A program made the translations under genes and the position numbers. The notes below the pieces were generated by a model that saw only the letters and a program-made list of their open reading frames with translations, did no database searches and was not told the origin of the DNA. DNA of 51,522 nucleotides. Origin: Exiguobacterium acetylicum DSM 20416. GTDB lineage: Bacteria > Bacillota > Bacilli > Exiguobacteriales > Exiguobacteriaceae. Where the stretch lies: NCBI RefSeq assembly GCF_000702605.1, contig NZ_JNIR01000003.1, positions 1 through 51,522 of the forward strand. The letters are read 5' to 3'. Of the stretch, positions 43,128 through 51,473 are shown in pieces. Each line of letters opens with the position of its first letter. The stretch's first letter is position 1.

Positions 43128-43229
43128 ATGAAAGTGTTTATGAAGAGTTTGATCGTTATCCTCTATGTATCCTTATTTTCTCTCACCATACTACTGGTCT
43201 ATAAGGGTTATGAACTTTTTCATAACTAA
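43128..43229 (+). CDS. 33-residue membrane peptide
   Basis: MKVFMKSLIVILYVSLFSLT and a short tail ending KGYELFHN. One membrane helix. TGGAG lies at a fitting distance ahead of the ATG. It is divergent from the response regulator, and a terminator follows soon after the stop. Function unknown. Confidence 0.5.
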   Translation: MKVFMKSLIVILYVSLFSLTILLVYKGYELFHN

Positions 43230-43249
43230 GTATCTTAGTGCTTATAAAT

Positions 43250-43315
43250 AATGAAAGAGCATCAGCTTTTTAGCTCATACCTTTTTCGGCATGGCGACAT
43301 AGATGCTCCTTCATT
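43250..43315. terminator. hairpin terminator between the small peptide and the Csp gene
   Basis: AATGAA-AGAGCAT pairs with ATGCTC-CTTCATT (43303-43315), an imperfect stem of about 12 bp with a 40-base interior and T/A runs outside. It suits both convergent genes. Confidence 0.55.
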
Positions 43316-43329
43316 TTTAACACTTCGCT

Positions 43330-43656
43330 TTAAGCAATTAATTTACGACAGACTTTTGCACATTCATTACAGGCCTCAGCGCACTTTTTACAATGATCAT
43401 GATCATGTTTCGAACATTCTTCGGCACATCTTTCACAAATTTCAACACAGCTTCTTGCAAGAACATCAATATTGCTGCTGTTTCGAGAAATAGCTTGTAC
43501 TAAAAGACTACAAATTTCAGAACAATCTCTGTCTAGACGTATACACTCTGCCATCGAAGAAACATGATGTTCACTCAAACACGCATCAAAGCATTCATTA
43601 CAAGTCACTATACAGTTGTGTAGGGCACCTAAGATTTCTTGTTGTCCAGTATTCAT
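43330..43656 (-). CDS. cysteine-rich copper storage protein (Csp-like)
   Basis: 108 residues with 16 Cys in CxxxC spacing along helices (HNCIVTCNECFDACLSEHH, then CVEICERCAEECSKHDHDHC). This is the four-helix bundle of the Csp/DUF326 type, whose core Cys bind many Cu(I) ions. No signal peptide, so it is the cytosolic Csp3-like form. ATG at 43656 with TGGAGG ahead. Its position next to a multicopper oxidase and CopB supports copper storage or buffering. Confidence 0.88.
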   Translation of the reverse strand: MNTGQQEILGALHNCIVTCNECFDACLSEHHVSSMAECIRLDRDCSEICSLLVQAISRNSSNIDVLARSCVEICERCAEECSKHDHDHCKKCAEACNECAKVCRKLIA

Positions 43657-43747
43657 TCTAAAATACCTCCATTTTCCGTCTTTTTTGACTTACACAAAGC
43701 CTATTTCCTTAGTTTGTGAAAAAAAGATGAAAACATTCACCTATTTT

Positions 43748-45262
43748 TTAGTCCACTTTCAACTGACCCATCATTCCGTTCTCTTCATGTTCAAGAATAT
43801 GGCAATGGTACATGAATACCCCTTTTTCCTTGAAAGTCATCTGAATCTTAACTCGTTCATCTGGTTTTATAGCGATAGTGTCTTTTAGACCTGCTTCTTG
43901 ATTATCCAGTTTCTGTCCGTTTCGCTCTAATACTTTGAATTGGACTCCATGAATGTGGAAGGGATGAGTCATTCCACCCATCATGTCTTTTTTATTATAG
44001 ACCTCCCAAATTTCGGTTTCTCCTTGTTTCGCTTTAATATCGATTCTCTTCTCATCAAACTTTTTCCCATTGATTTCAACATTTTTGCCCATCCCGAAAA
44101 GAGTTAACTTTTGATTCACTGTAGACAAGGTCTTTAGCGGCTTTTCATATCCACTTTTCGGCGCCAATGCACTTAGGTTCGTCCCTTGTTTATCCTTCAG
44201 CTTGAAGTTAACGACCCTTACTCCATTCGTCTCAAATGAAACAGTCTCACCAATTTTTCTTTTTGAAAAGTCTACCAATACCTCTATACGTTCGCCTGGA
44301 CTTAATTCAATTTTCTTTACGTTTTTCGGTTTTGAGATGTAACCACCATCATCAGCAATTTTTTTAAAGGATGAACCGTCAGATAGCTTCACTACGTAGT
44401 TACGTGCATTGGAGCCATTTATCAATCTGACTCTAAGTTGCGAATATTTTACGTTGAAATATGGATTAATCGTACCGTTTACGAGGAGGGTATCACCTAA
44501 AGCCCCATCTGTTTTTTCTACATCAGCATATCCAAGGACATTCCTGTTTTTAACTTTTCGATCTTGAAGAATTAATGGAATATCATTTTCACCATATTTT
44601 TGAGGTAGCATCGTCTCTTTATTTTTTTCATCTTTTACGTACAACAATCCTGCTAACCCCTTGTATACTTGTTCAGCAGTTTTCCCCATTGGATGTGGAT
44701 GAAACCACAATGTCGATTCATCTTGCTTCACTTTAAACTTTACTACCTTCGTTTCACCAGCTTTCACGACTTGATGTGGTCCGCCATCTACGGATGATGG
44801 TACAACAAGACCGTGCCAATGGAATGTAGTCGCTTCTGATAAGCGATTCACCGTACGGATTGTTACCATTTTTCCTTTTTTCAATTCCACTACAGGACCT
44901 AAATAATTTCCGTTATATCCTAGAGTTTCAGTTTTTTTACTATCTCGGAAGAACTGTGTCTCCCCTTGTTTAGCGACAATCGTGTATTGAATGGAATTCT
45001 TGGTTTCACGATCGGATTTTAGCATCTTAGGGATGTTCAATCGTCGCTCTTTTTCTTCAGTTGATTTTAAATCGACACTCGCGCCATGTCCCATACCTTC
45101 CATCATAGTCTGATTTGTAGTAGTGTTCCCTCCATTCATCATAGATTTCATGTGCTGTTTGTTATTTGGCATAGTACCTCGGATAAAAAGTAAATACGAA
45201 CCGCCCACTATAATCATGAGAGTAAAGATACCGATAGTTGCGATTAACCATCTTTTCTTCAC
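43748..45262 (-). CDS. membrane-anchored multicopper oxidase
   Basis: 504 residues from the GTG at 45262 (GAAGGGA ahead); an ATG at 45271 or TTG at 45280 would add three or six residues. A single N-terminal anchor (VKKRWLIATIGIFTLMIIVG) and a Met/His-rich linker (MKSMMNGG, MMEGMGHG) come first. The copper ligands lie in FHWHG, WFHPHP, HPFHIHG and YHCHILEHEENGM, giving the T1 and T2/T3 sites. It would oxidise Cu(I) to less toxic Cu(II) outside the cell. The Met-rich part resembles CueO-type enzymes. Confidence 0.93.
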   Translation of the reverse strand: MKKRWLIATIGIFTLMIIVGGSYLLFIRGTMPNNKQHMKSMMNGGNTTTNQTMMEGMGHGASVDLKSTEEKERRLNIPKMLKSDRETKNSIQYTIVAKQGETQFFRDSKKTETLGYNGNYLGPVVELKKGKMVTIRTVNRLSEATTFHWHGLVVPSSVDGGPHQVVKAGETKVVKFKVKQDESTLWFHPHPMGKTAEQVYKGLAGLLYVKDEKNKETMLPQKYGENDIPLILQDRKVKNRNVLGYADVEKTDGALGDTLLVNGTINPYFNVKYSQLRVRLINGSNARNYVVKLSDGSSFKKIADDGGYISKPKNVKKIELSPGERIEVLVDFSKRKIGETVSFETNGVRVVNFKLKDKQGTNLSALAPKSGYEKPLKTLSTVNQKLTLFGMGKNVEINGKKFDEKRIDIKAKQGETEIWEVYNKKDMMGGMTHPFHIHGVQFKVLERNGQKLDNQEAGLKDTIAIKPDERVKIQMTFKEKGVFMYHCHILEHEENGMMGQLKVD

Positions 45263-45449
45263 ATGGATCATTCCCTTCAATTAATTATTATCTTTAACTT
45301 AAAGAATGATTGTGAAAAAAATATGTCTTTCCACCCATGAATTTTATAGTTTTTTTCAATGTGTTACTTTTCTGCTCTCTGCAATGTTTCTGCAAATTTA
45401 TGTGATAGAGTTTATGGAAAGCATAAAAAAATAATTGGAGGTAATTTTT

Positions 45450-46022
45450 ATGAAATTAAAGAAAAAGATTTTTATGACAACTATGGCTGCTTCGCTTTCT
45501 TTAGCACTCGCTGCGTGCGGAAGCAATGGTGATGATTCTAAATCAACAGGAAGCATGGATAAAAATATGGACGGTATGGATCATTCGACGATGGACATGT
45601 CTGGATCGAAAGAGGTTCCGAAAGGGCTCCAAGAGGCTAAAAACCCTAAATTTAAAGTTGGCGACATGGCGATGATCAAAGAAGCACATATGGAAGGCAT
45701 GAAAGGGGCCGAGGCTAAAATTGTAGGAGCTTATGATACTACTGCTTATAGCATTTCTTATGACCCTACAAATGGCGGGAAACGCGTCACGAATCATAAA
45801 TGGATTATTCAAGAAGAGATTGTAGATGCCAAGTCATCTCCTTATGAAGTAGGCGATGAAGTAAAAGTAGACGCGGATCATATGAAAGGAATGAAGGATG
45901 CTACGGCCACTATCGACTCAGCTAAGCAAACAACAGTGTATATGATTGATTTCGAATCGACTACAGGTGAAGAAGTGAAAAATCATAAATGGGTGACTGA
46001 AGACGAACTATCTGCAGAATAA
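45450..46022 (+). CDS. YdhK-type lipoprotein with two DUF1541 repeats
   Basis: 190 residues from the ATG at 45450 (TGGAGG ahead). A lipoprotein signal (LALAACG) is followed by a Met/His/Asp-rich linker (MDKNMDGMDHSTMDMSG) and two similar repeats of about 55 residues (VGDMAMIKEAHMEGMKGAEA... and VGDEVKVDADHMKGMKDATA...). Members are often near copper genes. The Met/His pattern fits copper binding at the cell surface. It is divergent from the multicopper oxidase gene. Confidence 0.85.
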   Translation: MKLKKKIFMTTMAASLSLALAACGSNGDDSKSTGSMDKNMDGMDHSTMDMSGSKEVPKGLQEAKNPKFKVGDMAMIKEAHMEGMKGAEAKIVGAYDTTAYSISYDPTNGGKRVTNHKWIIQEEIVDAKSSPYEVGDEVKVDADHMKGMKDATATIDSAKQTTVYMIDFESTTGEEVKNHKWVTEDELSAE

Positions 46023-46030
46023 ACGATAAA

Positions 46031-46068
46031 CAAGAGAGGAACGGTTTTTTAACCGTTCCTCTCTTGTC
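46031..46068. terminator. strong bidirectional terminator
   Basis: A 17-bp perfect stem, ACAAGAGAGGAACGGTT with AACCGTTCCTCTCTTGT, around TTTT. Shared by the YdhK-type gene and the convergent response regulator. Confidence 0.92.
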
Positions 46069-46082
46069 TTATTTCTCCTTAT

Positions 46083-46754
46083 TTAAGGAACCCACTTGTA
46101 ACCAATTCCCCATACTGTGCGAAAGTGTTCTTCAATAGGAAACTCGAGTTTCCTAAGTTTTTCTCTTAAGTTTCTTACATGAGAGTCGACCGTTCGTTCA
46201 TCTGTCCACTCATTTGCTAACCATAAACTTGAGAGCAGTTCCTCTCTTGAATAGACACGTTCTGGATTTTTTAATAACTTAGCAAGTAATGAAAATTCCT
46301 TTGGCGTGACTTTGACTAAATGATTATCATAATACAGCTCATGGGCGTCTTCATTTAAGATTAGACCCGACGATTCGATTTTTGATCCTGAAGAAACTGT
46401 AGTTCGTCTGAAAATCGATTGAATTCTTGCCTTCAATTCCGCCTCGTCGAACGGTTTCACAATGTAATCATCTGCTCCCAGTTGTAATCCTTTTACGATT
46501 TCTTCTTTTCCGTCGAGTGCTGTCAATAAAATGATTGGTACATTCGAAACTTCCCTTATCCTTTGACAGGTCTCAAAACCATCCATTAAAGGCATCATCA
46601 CATCCAATATGATTAAGTCAGGCTCATCTACATCAATCAAGTTCAATATCTCTCTTCCGCTGTTCAGCTTAATACAGGTATAACTGTCTTGCAGATAGAG
46701 TTCAATCAGTTCTAACATTCGATTCTCATCATCTACCAAAGCAATGGTTCTCAT
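46083..46754 (-). CDS. OmpR/PhoB-family response regulator
   Basis: 223 residues. Receiver domain with VDDE and the phosphorylated Asp in LIILDVMMP, then a complete winged helix ending RTVWGIGYKWVP. The start overlaps the stop of the upstream histidine kinase by four bases, a coupled pair. Given its copper neighbours it may control them. Intact, unlike the second regulator at 42.3 kb, with which it shares the same domain layout. Confidence 0.92.
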   Translation of the reverse strand: MRTIALVDDENRMLELIELYLQDSYTCIKLNSGREILNLIDVDEPDLIILDVMMPLMDGFETCQRIREVSNVPIILLTALDGKEEIVKGLQLGADDYIVKPFDEAELKARIQSIFRRTTVSSGSKIESSGLILNEDAHELYYDNHLVKVTPKEFSLLAKLLKNPERVYSREELLSSLWLANEWTDERTVDSHVRNLREKLRKLEFPIEEHFRTVWGIGYKWVP

Positions 46755-48066
46755 CCTGGAATCCCCCTCAAGTCAATGACAACTTTCAGCCCGTTTTCTA
46801 CATTCATAGCTACGATGGTCCCTTTGTGCGCTTCAACTATTTCTTTCGTGATAGCCAAACCGAGCCCAGTACCTCCTGTTTCACGATTTCGTGAAGAATC
46901 TACTCGATAAAAACGATCAAAAAGATACGGGAGTGATTGCTCATCCACACCACCACCTTCATCCGTAACTTCAATAAAGTTTTCATCAAGTTTTAAAAAT
47001 ACGCGTTTGTTCGCATGTGTATATTTTAGCGCGTTATCCAGTAAATTTAAGAGAACCTGATCAAATCTAGCTTGGTCTATCTCTTTGTAGATGGGAGTTT
47101 TATTAATTTGAAGAATTAATTTCACTTGTTTCTCCTCAAATTTAAAAATTATTCTTTCACTGATTTTTTTTAAGAAATCATTCATCTCTGTGATCTGAGG
47201 ATCTATTTGAAAATGTGGCTCTTCCAATCTAGCAAGTTCAAACAAATCCTCAATCAGTTCTTGAAGTCTTTCGGATTCCTCATAGATAATATCTCCAAAT
47301 CTCGATTCGTCTTTTTTGAGGAGTCCTGCATATCCCTTAATGTAGGTAATCGGCGTACGCAATTCATGTGTGATTGAAGTCAGAAATTGCTTTCTTGTAT
47401 TTTGAATGTGACGTAAATCAACAGATAACTTAGTGATCGCTCGTGCTAAATCTCCTACTTCGTCGCTTCTCTCAGCTTCTCTGATTTTCAGCACCTCGCC
47501 TTTACTTAACTTTACCGTTGCCTCTTTCATTGATAAAAGTGGCTTTATAATGATATAACTCAAAAAATAAACACTTACTAATAGAAAAAGTACTAACAAG
47601 AATAGAGAGAACACTACTTGTTGTTTCAATTCCCCCATCAAATGCTGTATATACTTCGTCGGCTCTAACATAATTATTTGACCGCCATCTTCAATATTAC
47701 TCACCGTCACTAAAAATTTGCCCTCTCTCCAATTACCTTCTACGATTCCATCCTTTTTTGAATCCAATCCGGGTTCAAAAATTGTTCAGCGTCGTTAGAT
47801 GAATCGACGACTTGATTATTTTTGTCTAAGATAATCACATCAGTCATCGCCTTTTCCTCCATTAAAACAACGTGTTCAACTGTTTGCTTGTCGAAGTTAG
47901 TGGAAAGAACATCTCGATGACTATTGCCTCTCTCTTGAAGGCTCTCCAGTTCACTTTCTACTTGTTGATGCTCAAGAATGTTGTATACAATAGCAGATGA
48001 GAGAATGAAAATCATGAGAATCCCGAAAAAATAAAATAACGTTATTTTAAATGAAAGTTTATTCAT
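46751..48066 (-). pseudogene. sensor histidine kinase, split by a homopolymer frameshift
   Basis: Two frames make one protein. The first (48066-47740) has a membrane helix (about residues 8-28) and the start of an extracellular sensor. The second (open from 47767 to 46751) has a second membrane helix, a HAMP-like linker, the phospho-acceptor His in SITHELRTPI and the ATPase motifs NLLDNALKY, DEGGGV and TGGTGLGLAI. They meet at the six-base run 47754-47759; one extra base gives WIQKKDGIVEGN, a continuous protein of about 438 residues. The ATG at 48066 has AAAGGT ahead. It is the partner of the downstream regulator. Confidence 0.9.
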
Positions 48067-48118
48067 AAAGTACCTTTCTCATTTAAGATGATTACATATA
48101 AAAACAAACTGTTGAGAT

Positions 48119-48925
48119 TTAGAAAAGAAAGTATTCTTCATTTAGGCGATACACAAAAGAGCTTTTATCATTTGATTCTTTTAAAAGGACAATTCCTTGA
48201 ATATTGCTCCACAAATAATTAGCGAAATCATAATCACTAAAAATAGCCTCACGAGTAGAATGCGTCATGAAACATTCTATTTTTGTAATCGTATACATTC
48301 CCTCCGAATCACGTTGATAATCGAAAGAAAAAGAACCCTTTATATTAAGCCTTTGAGCAATTATTGCTACGCACTCCTCTAAAATTGAGTTGGCAAACAC
48401 CTCGTATGAAAGAACAGTATCTTGGTACCGTTCATACTCTTCTCTCATAAAACAGCAAATCACTTCACTAGATCGATAATCGACATATGCATCAATTTTC
48501 CCCACCTTTACACCTTCAGGCGCATTCTTTATCTGGTCAAAAGAATAAGTGAAAGTATTACCTTGAACCGAAAATGAATCATGAAGTACTGTTTTATCCC
48601 AGTCAAAGGATGTTATAAACGCTACGTTATTTTTTCTCATTTTCAACTTATGTTTTGATAACGTAGATGCTTCTTGTTCGCTTAAAGGGATAATCCAGCC
48701 TATTTCTTGAGAAGTACAATATTCAATCAGATTACTAATATACCCTTCTTCTGATTCTTTTTTTGAAAATGAATCAAAATATTTAAAATCAGGAAATAGC
48801 TTTCGAACCCATCCTTCTTTTGAAGAAATATGAATATCTATACTTACAAGTTTAAGTTGTTTTATGTTCTCCATCACTTTCCAGTTTTCCTCTACTCCCA
48901 TTATCAGGACATTTTCACGAGACAT
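48119..48925 (-). CDS. ATP-grasp-like protein of unknown function
   Basis: 268 residues. The first part resembles the pre-ATP-grasp domain of carbamoyl-phosphate-synthase-like proteins (NVLIMGVEENWKVMENIKQL, then ISNLIEYCTSQEIGWIIPLS with EQEASTL). The last part has the ATP-grasp end pattern (RLNIKGSFSFDYQRDSEGMY, then ITKIECF where the usual INPR would be). The middle is short and the metal-binding Glu/Asn are not all obvious, so it may be inactive or divergent. It lies between the kinase and ccdA. Not normally part of copper loci. Confidence 0.55.
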   Translation of the reverse strand: MSRENVLIMGVEENWKVMENIKQLKLVSIDIHISSKEGWVRKLFPDFKYFDSFSKKESEEGYISNLIEYCTSQEIGWIIPLSEQEASTLSKHKLKMRKNNVAFITSFDWDKTVLHDSFSVQGNTFTYSFDQIKNAPEGVKVGKIDAYVDYRSSEVICCFMREEYERYQDTVLSYEVFANSILEECVAIIAQRLNIKGSFSFDYQRDSEGMYTITKIECFMTHSTREAIFSDYDFANYLWSNIQGIVLLKESNDKSSFVYRLNEEYFLF

Positions 48926-48962
48926 TTACGATGCATCTCCTTTCGAAATAGAAAATAGAGCG

Positions 48963-49661
48963 TCAGAACCCTCTAAACCCTGTAAAATCAATCAATATTG
49001 TAGTTAGTTTCGTCAGACCATCGAAATACAATATGATACCTAATAAAATCATAAACCAGCCACCTATTTTCATAACCTTTGAAGAATAATTCATTAAGTA
49101 TCTGGATTTCCCGACCAAAAACGACATCAAGAAAAATGGAATAGAAAAACCTAGTACATAAAAGAGCATATATAAAAATCCATTACTAGGATTCGTGGCG
49201 ATCAAAGCAATAACTCCAGCGAGGATTGGTCCTGTACAAGGAGTCCATCCAGCAGCCGATCCGACTCCGACAATAAACGTTCCGATATAACCACGCTTTC
49301 TTTTTCCTAAGTTCATTCTTCGCTCTTTAAGTAAAAATATTGGGGTCCACAGACCAGTTAAAATAACACCGAATATGAATAAAATAAGTGCACCGCTCAT
49401 CCGTAGAACATCTTTATACACTATAAAAAAATCAGCCAAATATGACGTTGAAAAACCCATCACTAAAAATACGCTCGAAAATCCAAGTAAGAAAACGAAT
49501 GTATGGGGAACACCATTCCAGTTCCACTTTTTATTTTCTTTTAACTCTGTAACTGAAATTCCTGTAATGTAAGATAGAAAAACAGGATACAAAGCTAGGC
49601 AACATGGCGAGATAAAAGATAAAAACCCTGCTCCAAAAGCTAACAAAAAAGATAACTCCAT
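48963..49661 (-). CDS. ccdA: CcdA-type thiol-reductant transporter
   Basis: 232 residues from the ATG at 49661 (GGGAGG ahead). Six membrane segments. The two redox Cys sit in FISPCCLALYP and GWTPCTGPI, as in CcdA/DsbD. It carries electrons across the membrane to extracytoplasmic thiols, for cytochrome c assembly or repair of thiol proteins. In a copper cluster it could keep surface Cys reduced. Its neighbour is the ATP-grasp-like gene on the same strand, about 40 bases apart. Confidence 0.9.
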   Translation of the reverse strand: MELSFLLAFGAGFLSFISPCCLALYPVFLSYITGISVTELKENKKWNWNGVPHTFVFLLGFSSVFLVMGFSTSYLADFFIVYKDVLRMSGALILFIFGVILTGLWTPIFLLKERRMNLGKRKRGYIGTFIVGVGSAAGWTPCTGPILAGVIALIATNPSNGFLYMLFYVLGFSIPFFLMSFLVGKSRYLMNYSSKVMKIGGWFMILLGIILYFDGLTKLTTILIDFTGFRGF

Positions 49662-49892
49662 CAAATTCCTCCCGAACTCTAAAAAATAAATCTTTTTTTA
49701 AGATGTATAAAAAAGAAATGTGTTTAATTTTAAACATAAAATCTGTTTGTGAAAAAAACTATGCATTTTTTGATTAAATCTCGTATCAATTTTTGAAATG
49801 AATTTGATACACTTTTTTGTAATATAGTGATGCTATACTCCTTTTAACAAATCGTTTGTCACCGTATCTTTATCTTTAAAGGAGTACAACTA

Positions 49893-50612
49893 ATGAAAAA
49901 CAAGGTAATACTTATCGCTTCTAGCGTCTTACTCACAACAACTTTTTCAATGCATAGCCCAAAAGTTGAAGCAAGTAGTGCATATAAAGTAAAAGTAAAG
50001 ACAGACAATCTCCGTGTTCGGACTGGTCCTTCTCTCAATTACAATATAGTCGGCGTGACTAACACTGGTCAGACTTTTTCTTATTTAGGAAAAAAAGGAG
50101 CTTGGACAAAAGTACTTTACAAAGGGAACACACGGTATATCTATAGTTCTTACCTAAAAAAATATAAGAGCCACGTTGCAAAAAAAATGACGTATAATGA
50201 GTCTCTTTTTGCTTCTCCTACTAAAGGGAGGCTGACCCAAGGATACGGAAAATCTAATGGCGCTTACGGTTATACATTCCATAATGGCGTTGATCTAGCT
50301 GCAACAAAAGGCACACCTGTCTATGCTTCTGCGAGTGGAAAAGTCACTACCTCTAAAAACAGCGGTGCATATGGTAAACACGTTATGATTTCACATAGTC
50401 TAAAGAATCAAAAATACGTAACCGTTTATGCTCATATGAATAGTCTTTCGGTAAAAAGTGGTCAGACAGTCTCTAAAGGTATGAAGATTGGAACAGTTGG
50501 GAATACAGGAAACTCGTTCGGAAATCATTTACACTTTGAGATTCATAAAAACAGTTATAAATACAGCAGTTATTCTGCAGCGAATAGTGTCAACCCATTG
50601 AACTATTTGTAA
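49893..50612 (+). CDS. secreted SH3-domain M23 metallopeptidase
   Basis: 239 residues. A signal peptide (about residues 1-27, ending KVEASS) is followed by a bacterial SH3 domain (NLRVRTGPSLNYNIVG, about 36-90) and an M23/LytM peptidase (about 105-239) with zinc ligands in FHNGVDLA and HLHFEIHK, plus YAHMNSL. It cleaves peptide bridges in peptidoglycan. It has no obvious link to the copper genes. The ATG at 49893 has AAAGGAG ahead. The 60-bp palindrome behind it could terminate it. Confidence 0.92.
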   Translation: MKNKVILIASSVLLTTTFSMHSPKVEASSAYKVKVKTDNLRVRTGPSLNYNIVGVTNTGQTFSYLGKKGAWTKVLYKGNTRYIYSSYLKKYKSHVAKKMTYNESLFASPTKGRLTQGYGKSNGAYGYTFHNGVDLAATKGTPVYASASGKVTTSKNSGAYGKHVMISHSLKNQKYVTVYAHMNSLSVKSGQTVSKGMKIGTVGNTGNSFGNHLHFEIHKNSYKYSSYSAANSVNPLNYL

Positions 50613-50651
50613 CCTAAAAAAAGAAGAGAGGATGTCCTAAGACAGCATCTT

Positions 50652-50711
50652 TTCAGATCATAGAAAAACCCTCATTTCGACGTCGAAATGAGGGTTTTTC
50701 TATGATCTGAA
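50652..50711. repeat. 60-bp perfect palindrome (terminator-like)
   Basis: The 30 bases 50652-50681 (TTCAGATCATAG...TTTCGAC) are the exact reverse complement of 50682-50711, with no loop. The inner part (AAAAACCCTCATTTCGAC) has the A-run/T-run pattern of a bidirectional terminator. It stands 40 bases after the M23 gene and 85 bases before the serine recombinase gene. Confidence 0.95.
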
Positions 50712-50795
50712 GCGACTTCATCAAGTCATTTATTTTGAAGTGGATTGCTGTGATCTAGCGTCTCATAAGACTTGTCTCAAAAGTGAGGTGATATT

Positions 50796-51371
50796 TTGCG
50801 GAAAATTGGTTATGTACGTGTCAGTTCAACTAGTCAAAACCCTTCAAGACAATTTCAGCAGCTAAGCGAATTCGGAATGGATATTATATACGAAGAAAAA
50901 GTTTCTGGGGCAACGAAGGAACGTGAGCAACTTCAAAAAATGTTAGAGGACTTACAAGATGGTGACACCATTTATGTTACAGATTTAACTCGAATTACTC
51001 GTAGTACACAAGATTTATTTGAATTGATCGATTACATACGAAGGAAAAAAGCCAGCTTAAAATCACTCAAGGATACATGGCTAGATTTATCAGAGGATAA
51101 TCCATACAGCCAATTCTTAATTACAGTAATGGCTGGTGTTAACCAGTTAGAGAGAGATCTTATCCGTATGCGTCAACGTGAAGGGATTGAGCTGGCTAAG
51201 AAAGAAGGAAAGTTTAAAGGTCGGATAAAGAAATATCATAAAAATCATGCGGGAATGAATTATGCAGTAAAGCTATATAAAGAAGGAAATATGACTGTAA
51301 ATCAAATTTGTGAAATTACAAATGTGTCTAGGGCTTCATTATATAGAAAGCTATCGGAAGAGAACAAATAG
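50796..51371 (+). CDS. serine recombinase (plasmid resolvase/invertase type)
   Basis: 191 residues from TTG at 50796 with GAGGTGAT ahead. The catalytic domain has the nucleophile Ser10/Ser11 in YVRVSST, then DLTRITRSTQDL, MAGVNQLERDLI and RQREGIELAK. A C-terminal HTH follows (MTVNQICEITNVSRASLYRK). Resembles plasmid resolvases that resolve multimers, and Tn resolvases without a transposase next to it. It differs clearly from the tnpR at 9.2 kb. A terminator follows. Confidence 0.92.
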   Translation: MRKIGYVRVSSTSQNPSRQFQQLSEFGMDIIYEEKVSGATKEREQLQKMLEDLQDGDTIYVTDLTRITRSTQDLFELIDYIRRKKASLKSLKDTWLDLSEDNPYSQFLITVMAGVNQLERDLIRMRQREGIELAKKEGKFKGRIKKYHKNHAGMNYAVKLYKEGNMTVNQICEITNVSRASLYRKLSEENK

Positions 51372-51447
51372 TTCAGTCCTATTCCATTAATTGGCCAGAT
51401 AATGTTATGTACTTAAAGTCTTATGCAGTTTGGTTATTTTGTTATTA

Positions 51448-51473
51448 GAATTGGGTACTCCAATTCTTTTTTT
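51448..51473 (+). terminator. rho-independent terminator after the recombinase gene
   Basis: GAATTGG-gtact-CCAATTC followed by TTTTTTT, about 75 bases after the stop. The remaining bases to the window end show no gene. Confidence 0.88.
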
